From assembly GCF_001625325.1 (NCBI RefSeq), contig NZ_JRQQ01000006.1, positions 62,001 to 126,000 on the forward strand: a DNA stretch of 64,000 nucleotides, given 5' to 3'. Source of the DNA: Croceicoccus estronivorus. Its GTDB lineage: Bacteria > Pseudomonadota > Alphaproteobacteria > Sphingomonadales > Sphingomonadaceae. The notes below the pieces were generated by a model. That model searched no databases, was not told the origin of the DNA, and saw only the letters and a program-made list of their open reading frames with translations. The number at the start of each line of letters is the position of its first letter. Position 1 is the first letter of the stretch. A program made the translations under genes and the position numbers. Positions 36,692 to 45,745 of this stretch are shown here, one piece after another.

Positions 36692-39094
36692 TCAGTACTC
36701 GAAAGAAATCTCCAGACCATATGTCCGGCCGCGTTCAATGCCGCGGATCATCTGTGCGACATTGGCGCCGTAGGCGGTGTAGTCCTTGTTGAAGATGTTC
36801 GCGCCATAGACCGAAACACTGATCTCGCCCCCTCCGGCACGAATACCGGCCAGACCGACACGCCCATCCACAGTTACGTAGCCCTTGGCCGAGTTGTATT
36901 TGTTGACCGGCGCAATATCGCCATTCTGATCCAGCACTGCCAGCGGGCCGAGCTGTACCTTGCTGCGATAGTTCGCATCGATGCGGGCGATCGGATAGGC
37001 GCCGCTTGTAAAATCGGCACCGCTATAGGCCACTGACACGCGACCGGTCCATTTCGACAGGAACGGCGGCCTGGCGATATCGGCCACATCCACGCCGCCA
37101 AGAATATATTGGCGGTACTGGAAATCGGTGTAGCTCATGTTGCCGCTGATGCTCAGGCCATCGACCGGGATCAGCTCAAGCTCGGTTTCGACACCCCGAA
37201 TGCGGGCCTTGCCGGCATTCGCAATCGTGCTGACGCCATTGGCGAAGACCTGGGTCTGCAGATCCTTGTAGTCGTTCCAGTAGAGCGCAACATTCGCCCG
37301 CAGCCGGTTGTTCAGCAGCGTGCTTTTCACGCCGATTTCATACGCGGTCAGATCTTCCGGATCGAAGCGTGTACCGGCGTAGATTCCGCCCGAAACATAG
37401 GCGGTCCCCACTTTTGCATAAGTCGTGATCTTGGCGGTCGGTCGCCATGTGGCAATCAGCTGATAGTTGACCCGGCTGAACGACGCCCGGAAATCGCCGA
37501 CACCGATCGAGCCGACCTGCGCGCCGGAAAGGGCGAAGATGTTGGTCCGCCGCTTGTCCTTCGAATAGCGTACGCCACCGGTCAGATCGAATTCCGGCGT
37601 CACATGATAAGTGCCCTGCGCATAGGCCGCGTAGGAATTGTTGTCAGTCGTCAACCGCGTCACTGGCGAACCGGGCAGCGCGGGCGTGAAAACGCCATCC
37701 GTGAACGTCGCCAGCGAAGCGATCATGTTCGTGGTCGGATTTTCCTCGTGGAAATAGAACGCGCCGGTGATCAGGTCGAATGCGTCTGTCTTGACGCTTG
37801 CCTGAACTTCCTGGCTCCACTGTTTCTGGTGATTTTCATACACGTTGAAGATCGAGAAAAAGTGGTCGCGCGGTCCAGGCTGATTGGCAGGATCGCTGAT
37901 CGCGTCCGGGTCTTTGGTCAGCAAACCGAGCAACTGGGCCTTGGTGAACAGCAATCCACCCGATCCCGCAAGGTCATAGGCCGATGGGGACTGATCCATC
38001 TTGCGGAAGGACGAGATGCTCTTCAGCGTCAACGCATTGCTGACATCATAGGTAAGCGTCAGGCTGTGGCCCTGAGTCTTGATGCGGTCCTCACTGGTTG
38101 CATTGGCCACGGCGTCCAGCGGTGTCGTGGAGATATTCGTGATGCCGCCATATTGCGGCTGCAAGGCGATAATGGGCGAAATGATCTGACCCAGAGTGTC
38201 TGCGGGAAGTACGCCATAGCTCTGCATGACGCGCCCGACGGAACGGGAATCCGTATAGTCGAAGCGGTAGTCAGCCCTCAGTGCGCCAAAGTCGCCACGC
38301 AGACTGACCAGCACGCCATCCACATTGCGGCCTCCGAGCTTGTTCGCCATGCGGATCGTGCCGAACTCGGGCACCGCACTCGATATGTCGAAAGTCTCTC
38401 CACCGATGAGATTGCGGACATCGCCGTTTATCTCATCGTGCAGATACGAGATGCGGGCTGAAATCGGCCCCATTGCAGGCAGGTCGACCGCGATCTTGGC
38501 GCGTTTCGCGCCATAGTTGCCGACCGACATGGTACCATGCACGCCGAACTCGCCCTTTGGCGCTGCGGTAACGATGCTGATGGCGCCACCTGTGGCATTA
38601 CGCCCGAAGAGGGTTCCTTGCGGGCCGCGCAGGACCTCAACCCGTTCGATATCGGCAACGTCGAAAACCGAACCCACGACACGCCCGATATAGATGCCAT
38701 CGACATACATGCCGATCTTCGGATCGACCGCCACGATCGTGCTGCCCGACGATATACCACGGATGTTGACCGTAGGCACGGTCTGCCGTCCCTGTGTATT
38801 GATCTGCAGGCCCGGCGCCACGGCCGAAAGATTGCTGATGTTGGTGATCCGCAGGTCTTCGAGCTGCTCAGACGTAACAGCCGTGACCGCGACCGGCACC
38901 CGCTGCAGGCTCTCTTCCCGTCGCTGCGCTGTCACGACAATGTCCTGAATGCCGGAACTGTGCGACTGGCCCTCTTGCTCAACAGCGGCACTATCCGCCG
39001 GAGCAGAGTTACGCGCGGTCTGCGCCGCGGCGGTCCCGCAATGAATCACTGAGCCGCTGACAAGCAATGTCGCGACAAACGCCTTCATCTTCAC
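36692..39094 (-). CDS. TonB-dependent receptor
   Basis: 800 residues. GTG 39092-39094 is six bases from GGGAGAG; an ATG two codons later is the alternative. Signal peptide ends near GTAAAQ. Plug IQDIVVTAQRREESLQRVP, VDPKIGMYVDGIYIGR and VEVLRGPQGTLFGRNATGG; C-terminus GLEISFEY. It is closely similar along its length to the receptor at the left edge. Its upstream region is extremely AT-rich and carries weak relatives of the operator found elsewhere in this half of the window. It opens the second catabolic island. Confidence 0.95.
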   Translation of the reverse strand: MKMKAFVATLLVSGSVIHCGTAAAQTARNSAPADSAAVEQEGQSHSSGIQDIVVTAQRREESLQRVPVAVTAVTSEQLEDLRITNISNLSAVAPGLQINTQGRQTVPTVNIRGISSGSTIVAVDPKIGMYVDGIYIGRVVGSVFDVADIERVEVLRGPQGTLFGRNATGGAISIVTAAPKGEFGVHGTMSVGNYGAKRAKIAVDLPAMGPISARISYLHDEINGDVRNLIGGETFDISSAVPEFGTIRMANKLGGRNVDGVLVSLRGDFGALRADYRFDYTDSRSVGRVMQSYGVLPADTLGQIISPIIALQPQYGGITNISTTPLDAVANATSEDRIKTQGHSLTLTYDVSNALTLKSISSFRKMDQSPSAYDLAGSGGLLFTKAQLLGLLTKDPDAISDPANQPGPRDHFFSIFNVYENHQKQWSQEVQASVKTDAFDLITGAFYFHEENPTTNMIASLATFTDGVFTPALPGSPVTRLTTDNNSYAAYAQGTYHVTPEFDLTGGVRYSKDKRRTNIFALSGAQVGSIGVGDFRASFSRVNYQLIATWRPTAKITTYAKVGTAYVSGGIYAGTRFDPEDLTAYEIGVKSTLLNNRLRANVALYWNDYKDLQTQVFANGVSTIANAGKARIRGVETELELIPVDGLSISGNMSYTDFQYRQYILGGVDVADIARPPFLSKWTGRVSVAYSGADFTSGAYPIARIDANYRSKVQLGPLAVLDQNGDIAPVNKYNSAKGYVTVDGRVGLAGIRAGGGEISVSVYGANIFNKDYTAYGANVAQMIRGIERGRTYGLEISFEY

Positions 39095-39602
39095 AATAAA
39101 CTCTCCCTACCACAATTTTCAACGTTGTCTATTATTTTTAAAAATAATGGATTTTCATATCTATGTACAAAAATATGAATGATATTCTTTTATGATATAT
39201 AAAAATATGTATTTTAGTTTATAATATATACGTACAATATACGTAAATTATTTATATTTTTGATATTTCATTTATACTCCACTGATAATGGAATATAATC
39301 TGCATAATTCTTGGATTTTGCTATGTACGATGTGTCACTACGGCAAGATTCGTAGTATATTTTCCGGGCATACGGATTGCGCATGATGCCGTTACAAATT
39401 TTCATCCGCTTTGCGCACATTTGCGCCGGTGGATTCGATCCCAATCCCGGCGTTTTCCAGCCGAAACGTTAGAGCCGGATGCAATGGGTCATTCTGGCCG
39501 GAAAGCGGCTGAAGGCATCGAATTCAATTCGATGAGAATTCATCATTCCTCATGGAACAGGAATGAAATTGATAATATGAATATCGTTCAAGAGAGGTGG
39601 AT
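39095..39602. promoter_or_regulatory. AT-rich divergent promoter region
   Basis: 508 bases between the receptor and the amidohydrolase. From about 39110 to 39340 the DNA is almost all A and T, in sharp contrast to the coding DNA. It contains a perfect 18-base palindrome, ATTATTTTTAAAAATAAT at 39131-39148, 37 bases before the receptor start, and TTTTCATATCTATGTACAAA at about 39152-39171, a degenerate form of the 20-bp operator with one extra base. The other end lies before the amidohydrolase with AGAGAGG at 39591-39597. No gene seen. Confidence 0.6.
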
Positions 39603-41357
39603 ATGAGCTACAATATACTTATCAAGGGCGGCCACGTTATTGATGGACAGAACAAAGCACCATTTAAAGCTGATGTGCGAGTTTCTGGCGGAAAGATCGT
39701 AAAAGTTGCCGAAAACCTCGAACGAGAGGGTGTCGAACGCGTCGTGGATGCGACGGACTGTTATGTAACGCCTGGATTTATTGAGACGCATAACCACTAC
39801 GATGCGCCAATGTGGTGGATGCCCAACATGTTCCCTCTGCCGGGTTACGGGATCACGACGACAATCAACGGCAATTGCGGCTTCGGCGCTGCCCCCGTTC
39901 ATGAAACCACGGAGGCGAAAAACGAAGCCATCAAGATCTTCTCCTTCTTCGAAGACATCCCGCTGGAACCTTTTCACACACAATTGCCCTGGGATTGGAA
40001 GACATGGGGTGACTATCGCGAATCCATGCAGCGCCATCTGAAAGTTCCGATCAACTTCGAATTCTTCTGCGGTCATCAAGCGCTCCGCCTTGCCGCGATG
40101 GGTATGGACGCAACCAAGCGCCCCGCCACGGACGAAGAGATCGCAACGATGAGCGATATGCTGCGCGAAGCGCTCCAGTCAGGGGCGATCGGCTTTTCCA
40201 GCAACACGCTGGACTATGACGCGGAAGGCAATCCGGTCCCTTCACTGTTGGCTGACGATCGTGAGTTTTCCGCGCTCTTCGACGTGCTGGACGAGTTTCC
40301 GGACAAGACCTTCGAGATCATCATCTCCACTTTCCAGCGCTTTACCGGTGTCGAAGATATGGAGCGGATGGTTCCCATGCTGAAAGACCGGAAGTTCAAG
40401 ACGCAGTGGGCCGGCGTGCCGTTCCTCAAATACCAGATGTCGCGTGGAATACGCCCGCTGATCGACGAGCATGAGCGCTACAAGCGAGAGGGCTGGCCGC
40501 TTTACACCGGCTTCACGCATGTTCCGCCAGCGACGATGATCAACTTCAACAGCCCGCTGGTGTTCGCCCAGAACAATCTGCTCGCCTGGGCCGAAATCGC
40601 CAAGGAAACGAACGTCACGAAGAAGCTCGAACTGCTCCAGAGCGAGGAATGGCGCGCCAGGGCCCGCGAGACGTGGGACGACATGTATCCGCAGGCATCG
40701 TTCCGGCGGCCGGAATCCATCATCATGCGCGACAGCCAGTATCGCGTTGGGCCCTATGGTTCCGATGTCACGTTCCAGGATGTGATCGACGCGCGCAGCG
40801 ACAACGCGCATCCGTCGGATGCACTGGCCGACTGGGTCCTCGAAAACGGGGTCGGCTCGACCCTAGGGTTCAACATGGAAATTGAATCGCTCCAACAGAT
40901 CATCGACCTGTTCAAGGATGAACATGCATTGGGCAATATCTCCGACTCGGGTGCGCATGCACAGATGCTGTGCGGCATCGGTGACCATATCGACATGATC
41001 AACACATTCGCCCGCGATAACGATTATCTCACTATCGAAGAGGCGATCTACAATCTGACCGGCAAGCTCGCGAACTTCTTCGGCCTTACCGACCGCGGAC
41101 ACATCGCCGAGGGCAAGACCGCCGACATTGCGATCTGGAACATCGACGAGATCGAACGGCGCCCGATGATCAAGGAATTCGACGTTCCTGATGGTTCAGG
41201 CGGTCGCGGCTATCGCTATACCCGCGACGCAGCACCGATGCGGATGACTCTGGTTCACGGCGAACCCGTTTTCGACGGCGGCACTTTCACCGGCTCCTAT
41301 CCCGGACGCATCGCTGGCTTTGAAACCCACGAAGCATTTGCTCAGGCAGCTGAGTAA
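39603..41357 (+). CDS. N-acyl-D-amino-acid deacylase-like amidohydrolase
   Basis: 584 residues from ATG 39603, six bases after AGAGAGG; a GTG at 39597 overlaps the ribosome site. Metal motif HxH at 63-65 (TPGFIETHNHYDAP), NGNCGFGAAP, FSSNTLDYDAEGNPVPS and SDSGAHAQM mark the D-aminoacylase branch of the amidohydrolase superfamily; the C-terminal part holds LTDRGHIAEGKTADIAIW. It hydrolyses an amide or cyclic amide. It fits a route for an N-containing compound together with the amidase operon at 44.8-48.3 kb, though the substrate is unknown. Confidence 0.88.
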   Translation: MSYNILIKGGHVIDGQNKAPFKADVRVSGGKIVKVAENLEREGVERVVDATDCYVTPGFIETHNHYDAPMWWMPNMFPLPGYGITTTINGNCGFGAAPVHETTEAKNEAIKIFSFFEDIPLEPFHTQLPWDWKTWGDYRESMQRHLKVPINFEFFCGHQALRLAAMGMDATKRPATDEEIATMSDMLREALQSGAIGFSSNTLDYDAEGNPVPSLLADDREFSALFDVLDEFPDKTFEIIISTFQRFTGVEDMERMVPMLKDRKFKTQWAGVPFLKYQMSRGIRPLIDEHERYKREGWPLYTGFTHVPPATMINFNSPLVFAQNNLLAWAEIAKETNVTKKLELLQSEEWRARARETWDDMYPQASFRRPESIIMRDSQYRVGPYGSDVTFQDVIDARSDNAHPSDALADWVLENGVGSTLGFNMEIESLQQIIDLFKDEHALGNISDSGAHAQMLCGIGDHIDMINTFARDNDYLTIEEAIYNLTGKLANFFGLTDRGHIAEGKTADIAIWNIDEIERRPMIKEFDVPDGSGGRGYRYTRDAAPMRMTLVHGEPVFDGGTFTGSYPGRIAGFETHEAFAQAAE

Positions 41358-41366
41358 TTGCAGGCC

Positions 41367-41404
41367 ATGGCGGGGTTCACGCAATGTATGCGCAGCCCCG
41401 CCAT
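41367..41404. terminator. Hairpin between convergent amidohydrolase and LeuD-like genes
   Basis: ATGGCGGGG and CCCCGCCAT form a perfect 9-base-pair stem around a 20-base loop, starting nine bases past the amidohydrolase stop. No T run. Probable terminator. Confidence 0.55.
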
Positions 41405-41511
41405 TACTGTCGAATAGCCCCAGCACTTTGTCCGCCCCTTGTGCCAAAGGGTAAGCGGTTCAATCCGCACCTGCTTGCGTCAGATCCACGCAGAAGGTGC
41501 GGATTCCTGAG

Positions 41512-42147
41512 TTAGGCTGACGGTGCATTCCTGAAATATATCCAGGGTCGTGCATCATGGTCAGTTGCCCTGAAATCCTGAATGCGCGAACGATATCTCA
41601 AGGTCAGGTCAATCGGATCGAGGCCCAGCATCAATGCCTCGCGCACTTCCGGTTCGATGTCGAATGACCATTGCTGCCCATCAGGCAACACGACCAGCTG
41701 TTGTTCGAGATCGACCGTCAATTCCGGCTGCCCGGCCGCTTCGAGTGCGGACGCGAGAGTGCTCACGGTTTCCATCGGCAACGAAACCGGCACGACACCG
41801 TTCGCAATGCAATTCCCGCGAAAAATCGGATTGAACGAGGGCGCGATCACAGCGCGAATGCCATATTGGGCCAGCGCCCAGACCGCGTGTTCCCGGCTCG
41901 AACCACAGCCAACATTGGCCCCTGTCAGCAATATTCTCGCACCGGCATAGACTGGCTGGTTGAGCACGAAATCAGGATTTGGATCCCGGCTGCCGATCGC
42001 CTTGTAACGCCAACCGGCAAACAGCCCTTCGGCCAATCCCTGGCCGGATGGGCTGCGCATCTCGCGTGAGGGAATGATCGCATCAGTGTCGATATCGTCG
42101 CGTAATAGCGGCGCGGCGGTAGCGGTGAGTGTGGTGAAAGGTTCCAT
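41512..42147 (-). CDS. leuD: LeuD-like small subunit of an aconitase-family hydro-lyase
   Basis: 211 residues. The swivel-domain signature GANVGCGSSREHAVWALAQY and APSFNPIFRGNCIANGVVPV are intact. It pairs with the large subunit directly upstream (stop and start share a base). The symbol is a family name only: no leuA or leuB gene is near, and the operon also holds a CoA-transferase. I therefore expect hydration or isomerisation of a substituted maleate/malate-type diacid rather than leucine synthesis. The C-terminal tail (ATDHDARPWIYFRNAPSA) matches LeuD. Confidence 0.85.
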   Translation of the reverse strand: MEPFTTLTATAAPLLRDDIDTDAIIPSREMRSPSGQGLAEGLFAGWRYKAIGSRDPNPDFVLNQPVYAGARILLTGANVGCGSSREHAVWALAQYGIRAVIAPSFNPIFRGNCIANGVVPVSLPMETVSTLASALEAAGQPELTVDLEQQLVVLPDGQQWSFDIEPEVREALMLGLDPIDLTLRYRSRIQDFRATDHDARPWIYFRNAPSA

Positions 42148-43553
42148 CAGGATGCGATCCTCCGAGGATCGGCAATCCGTCCGGCAATGGCGGATGCGGC
42201 CACAGTTTCCGGAGATGCCAGGTGTGTGCGTGTACCCGGCCCCTGCCTGCTTTCGAAATTGCGATTGGTGGACGACACTACCCGATCCTGTGGCCCGAAG
42301 CTCTCACCTCCGGCGAAGAAACACATCGAACAACCGGATTCCCGCCATTCGAAACCCGCCGCCTGAAATACTTCGTGCAGCCCTTCCGCCTCGGCCTGAC
42401 GTTTGACGCTTGTCGAACCGGGGACGCAAATTGCCTTGATTCCCGGCGCGACCTTGCGCCCTTGCAGCAGGCTGGCGGCACGGCGCAGATCCGAGATCCG
42501 GCTATTGGTGCAAGACCCGATGAAAGCGGCATCTATCGGCAGGCCAGCCAGCGGGGTCCCACTGTCCAGACCCATATATTCACGCGCCCGCGCCTGTGCC
42601 GATTCAGTGCCCTGCCCCGGCGCCTCGCCAACGGCAGGAACCGCAGCGTCGATCGGCACGACCTGTTGCGGGCTGGTACCCCACGTAATCATGGGGGCGA
42701 CATCACCCGCATCGAAGGAAAGCTCAACGTCGTATTCCGCGCCCTCATCGCTCGCCAGGGCAAGCCACTGTTCGGCGGCCTTTTCCCATTCCGCACCCGT
42801 TGGGGCGAAGCGGCGGCCTTTCACATACTCGAGCGTCTTCCCATCAGGCGCGATGATAGCCGTGAACGCGGCGAATTCGGTGCCCATATTGCAGAGCGTC
42901 AAACGGCCTTCCATCTCCAGCGCCCGCACCGCTTCCCCGGCGTATTCGACAACATAACCGGAACCACCGCCCACACCGAAACGACCCAGCAAGGCAAGAG
43001 CCAGATCCTTTGCCGTAACGCCTGGTGCCAGCGTGCCATCGACGGTCACTCTCATCGTTTTCGGGCGGCGAAGGCGCAGCGCCGAAGTCGCCAGGGCATG
43101 TTCGGCCTCGCTTGTCCCGATGCCCCACGCCAGCGCCCCGAGGGCCCCTTGGGAACACGTGTGGCTGTCAGGACAAATGAGCGTTGCGCCAGGCAACACG
43201 ATCCCAAGCTCCGGCGACATCACATGGACGATACCCTGAGCCGGATCGTCAAGGTCGAACAGACGGATTCCCGCCTCGCGCGCGGCATCGCGCGTCATCC
43301 TGATAAATTCCGTGCCGGTAGGCATGAGCGTCTTGTCGCTACGCCCGGGAAAGGTATCGACAATATGGTCCATGACCGCAAACGCCTGATCAGGCGCGAA
43401 GACGGGTTGGCCACGATCGAGCAGCCGCCGAAGCGCGATGCCTCCGGTCCGTTCATGAAGCAGAATACGGTCGATCAGGACGAGATCGACACCGCCGGGC
43501 AAAGCCTCGATCCGGTGCTGTTCCCATATCTTCTCGAATATCGTGCGTTTCAA
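42147..43553 (-). CDS. leuC: LeuC-like large subunit of an aconitase-family hydro-lyase
   Basis: 468 residues. The [4Fe-4S] ligands are in VPSH-type positions: Cys in CPDSHTCSQGALGAL region, IGSCTNSRISDLRRA and SGCSMCFFAGGESFG. Full length for the family. Its start overlaps the CoA-transferase stop by four bases and its end touches leuD, so the three are one operon. Candidate reactions by context: hydration of an alkylmaleate (for example citraconate to citramalate). The symbol denotes the family, not proven isopropylmalate activity. Confidence 0.87.
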   Translation of the reverse strand: MKRTIFEKIWEQHRIEALPGGVDLVLIDRILLHERTGGIALRRLLDRGQPVFAPDQAFAVMDHIVDTFPGRSDKTLMPTGTEFIRMTRDAAREAGIRLFDLDDPAQGIVHVMSPELGIVLPGATLICPDSHTCSQGALGALAWGIGTSEAEHALATSALRLRRPKTMRVTVDGTLAPGVTAKDLALALLGRFGVGGGSGYVVEYAGEAVRALEMEGRLTLCNMGTEFAAFTAIIAPDGKTLEYVKGRRFAPTGAEWEKAAEQWLALASDEGAEYDVELSFDAGDVAPMITWGTSPQQVVPIDAAVPAVGEAPGQGTESAQARAREYMGLDSGTPLAGLPIDAAFIGSCTNSRISDLRRAASLLQGRKVAPGIKAICVPGSTSVKRQAEAEGLHEVFQAAGFEWRESGCSMCFFAGGESFGPQDRVVSSTNRNFESRQGPGTRTHLASPETVAASAIAGRIADPRRIAS

Positions 43554-44695
43554 GAATCGGCCGCCTTGCTGTTACCGCCACCGAAAATTTCTTTTCCGTG
43601 TTCGCCGGGTTCCGGGAGATTATGCCGCACACCTGCGCGTTCCCCATCGATCTCGATCGGCAACGCGGGAAGACGCATTTGGGTACCGTCCGGGAGTGAG
43701 AGATCGACGAGGCCGCCACCCGCATTGAGATGGGGATCGTCGAAAAGTTCTTCCGGGCGCGTGATCGGAGCGGCAGGCAAGCCGATCGCTTCCAGTTTCC
43801 CGAGAAGCTCGGCCTTCTTCATGGAAGAGAACATCTCCCGAATAACCGGAAGGATCCGATCCCGGGCCAGAACGCGTTCGTTGTTCAGCTTGAGACTTTC
43901 ATCAGCCGCAAAGTCGTCGAGACCGAATGCCGCACAGAACAGCTCCCACTGGCTATCGCTGACAACACCGACAAAGACCTGTTCGCCATCGGCCACGTCG
44001 AACACATCGTAAATGGCCCAAGCGGAAATGCGCGCGGGCATCGGCGCGGCGGCCTTACCCGTGACTGCCTGCTGCGCCATATGCTGCCCGACAAGGAATG
44101 CCGTGGTTTCGAACAAGGAGCATTTCACTTCCGCACCCTCACCCGTCCGGTGGCGCCGTTCCAGCGCTGCCAGAATGCCAATAACGCCGAACATGCCGCC
44201 AGTGACGTCGATAACCGATGCCCCGGCGCGCAAGGGCCGTCCCGGAGGGCCCGTCATATAGGCGAGGCCGCCCATCATCTGGGCGACTTCGTCCAGCGCC
44301 GTACGCTGCTCATAAGGTCCGGCCAGGAAGCCCTTGGCCGAGCAAAAGATAAGCCGCGGATTACGTTTACGCAGATTCGCGGCACCCAGGCCCAGTTTCT
44401 CCAATGCTCCGGGACGGAAGTTCTCGATTACGATATCGGCGGAATCCGCCAGTTCAAGCGCCTGATCCATGCCCTCTGGCGTCTTGAGATTGATGCAGAC
44501 ACTTCGCTTGTTACGATTGTACATCGGGAAATAGCCCGCGCCCGACCCAAGCAGCCGGCGGGTGTGATCGCCCCCTTCGGGTTCGATCTTGATAACATCG
44601 GCCCCGAGATCCCCCAGAATCAGGCCGATGGACGGCCCCATCACCATGTGGGAAAATTCGACGACCCTTAAACCCTCAAGCGGAAGTGAACTCAT
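43550..44695 (-). CDS. CaiB/BaiF (family III) CoA-transferase
   Basis: 381 residues from ATG 44693-44695; another ATG 18 bases upstream is possible. A single complete domain: LEGLRVVEFSHMVMGPSIGL, YNRNKRSVCINLKTPEG, IVIENFRPGALEKLGLG, and catalytic Asp163 in ASVIDVTGGMFGVIGILAAL. It moves CoA onto a carboxylate. Lead gene of the operon with the LeuCD-like hydro-lyase, 54 bases from the shared operator at 44750-44769. The natural reading is that it makes a 3-hydroxyacyl-CoA that the divergent HMG-CoA-lyase-like enzyme cleaves. Confidence 0.92.
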   Translation of the reverse strand: MSSLPLEGLRVVEFSHMVMGPSIGLILGDLGADVIKIEPEGGDHTRRLLGSGAGYFPMYNRNKRSVCINLKTPEGMDQALELADSADIVIENFRPGALEKLGLGAANLRKRNPRLIFCSAKGFLAGPYEQRTALDEVAQMMGGLAYMTGPPGRPLRAGASVIDVTGGMFGVIGILAALERRHRTGEGAEVKCSLFETTAFLVGQHMAQQAVTGKAAAPMPARISAWAIYDVFDVADGEQVFVGVVSDSQWELFCAAFGLDDFAADESLKLNNERVLARDRILPVIREMFSSMKKAELLGKLEAIGLPAAPITRPEELFDDPHLNAGGGLVDLSLPDGTQMRLPALPIEIDGERAGVRHNLPEPGEHGKEIFGGGNSKAADS

Positions 44696-44749
44696 ATCCG
44701 CAACACTCTCCATCAACCGTAACGATGCTTCTCGACAAGCGACGATCAT

Positions 44750-44769
44750 TTGATATAGATATAAGACAA
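44750..44769. promoter_or_regulatory. Operator site a of the proposed GntR regulon
   Basis: On the minus strand this reads TTGTCTTATATCTATATCAA. It is 18/20 identical to the site at 50896-50915. It lies in the divergent promoter of the CoA-transferase/leuCD and lyase operons and ends 19 bases before the lyase ATG, where a bound protein would block transcription. Confidence 0.68.
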
Positions 44770-44788
44770 TAAAGCAAGAAGAGGTTTG

Positions 44789-45745
44789 ATGCATACCGAG
44801 ATTCTCGTCAGCGAAGTCGGCCCCCGCGATGGCCTCCAGAGCATTGGCCAGATCATGCCTACCGAACAGAAGAAGGCATGGATCGCGGCAGAGGCGGCTG
44901 CAGGCGTTCGAGAAATCGAGGTCGGCAGTTTCGTGCCTCCCAAGCTCTTGCCGCAAATGGCGGATACTAGCGAGATCGTTAGCTTCGCCCGCACCATTCC
45001 CGGCCTGACGGTGGCGGTTCTGGTTCCGAATCTGCGCGGCGCACAGGCCGCGATCGAGGCGGGCGCGCACAAGATCACTCTACCCCTCTCCGTTTCGGAG
45101 TCGCACAGCCTCGCCAACCTGCGGCGCACACATGACCAGATCATCGAGGAATCGCGCGCGATAGCCGCATTGATCGCAGAGCAGCCGGAGGATCAGCGCC
45201 CCCATTTCGAAGGCAGTCTTTCGACCGTGTTCGGTTGCACGTTGGAAGGCGCGATTCCCTTGCCCCAGATCCTGCGCTTGGCGGAACGGCTGATGGATGC
45301 GGGTTGTGACGAAGTCGGCCTGTCGGATACGACCGGCTATGCCGATCCACGCGCGGTAAGGGAAATGATCAAGGCGGTGCGAGGTGTCGTCGGAGAAGAC
45401 GCGCTGACAGGCATCCACCTGCACAATACGCGGGGGCTCGGCCTCGCCAATGTGCTTGCCGCGCTCGAAGAAGGGCTGAACACGGTCGATTCGTCACTCG
45501 GCGGAATCGGTGGGTGCCCATTCGCACCTGGCGCCAGCGGCAATATCGTGACGGAAGATCTTGTCTTCATGCTTCAGGCCATGGGGCTGAAAACCGGAAT
45601 CGATCTGCCCCGGCTGCTCGAGGTGCGCAAGATCATCGAACAGGCCCTGTCGGAAGAACCGCTCTACGGCTTCACACCCGATGCCGGGCTTCCGCTGGGC
45701 TTCACGCCCGAAACAGTGACATCAGCTAAGGAGGCTGCGGAATGA
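44789..45745 (+). CDS. HMG-CoA lyase-like acyl-CoA lyase
   Basis: 318 residues from the ATG at 44789, after AGAAGAGG. DRE-TIM family: Arg13 and Asp14 in VSEVGPRDGLQ, FVPPKLLPQMADTSEIV, GLSDTTGYADP, IHLHNTRGLGLAN with the metal His pair, and the signature DSSLGGIGGCPFAPGASGN with the active-site Cys. It cleaves a 3-hydroxy-3-substituted acyl-CoA into acetyl-CoA (or a homologue) and a keto compound. Beside the CoA-transferase and LeuCD pair, citramalyl-CoA or a similar ester is a plausible substrate (inference). First gene of a four-gene operon. Confidence 0.93.
   Translation: MHTEILVSEVGPRDGLQSIGQIMPTEQKKAWIAAEAAAGVREIEVGSFVPPKLLPQMADTSEIVSFARTIPGLTVAVLVPNLRGAQAAIEAGAHKITLPLSVSESHSLANLRRTHDQIIEESRAIAALIAEQPEDQRPHFEGSLSTVFGCTLEGAIPLPQILRLAERLMDAGCDEVGLSDTTGYADPRAVREMIKAVRGVVGEDALTGIHLHNTRGLGLANVLAALEEGLNTVDSSLGGIGGCPFAPGASGNIVTEDLVFMLQAMGLKTGIDLPRLLEVRKIIEQALSEEPLYGFTPDAGLPLGFTPETVTSAKEAAE

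Noticed and set aside
37109-38461. A 450-codon rightward frame, and a similar one at 55929-57203
   Set aside because: Both are antisense shadows of TonB receptor genes.
39218-39237. TTTATAATATATACGTACAA as another copy of the GntR operator
   Set aside because: Only the ACAA end aligns; the TATAT core is out of phase and the whole region is AT-rich.
42222-44012. A 596-codon rightward frame across leuC and the CoA-transferase
   Set aside because: It is antisense to two clear genes with intact motifs; high GC produces such frames.
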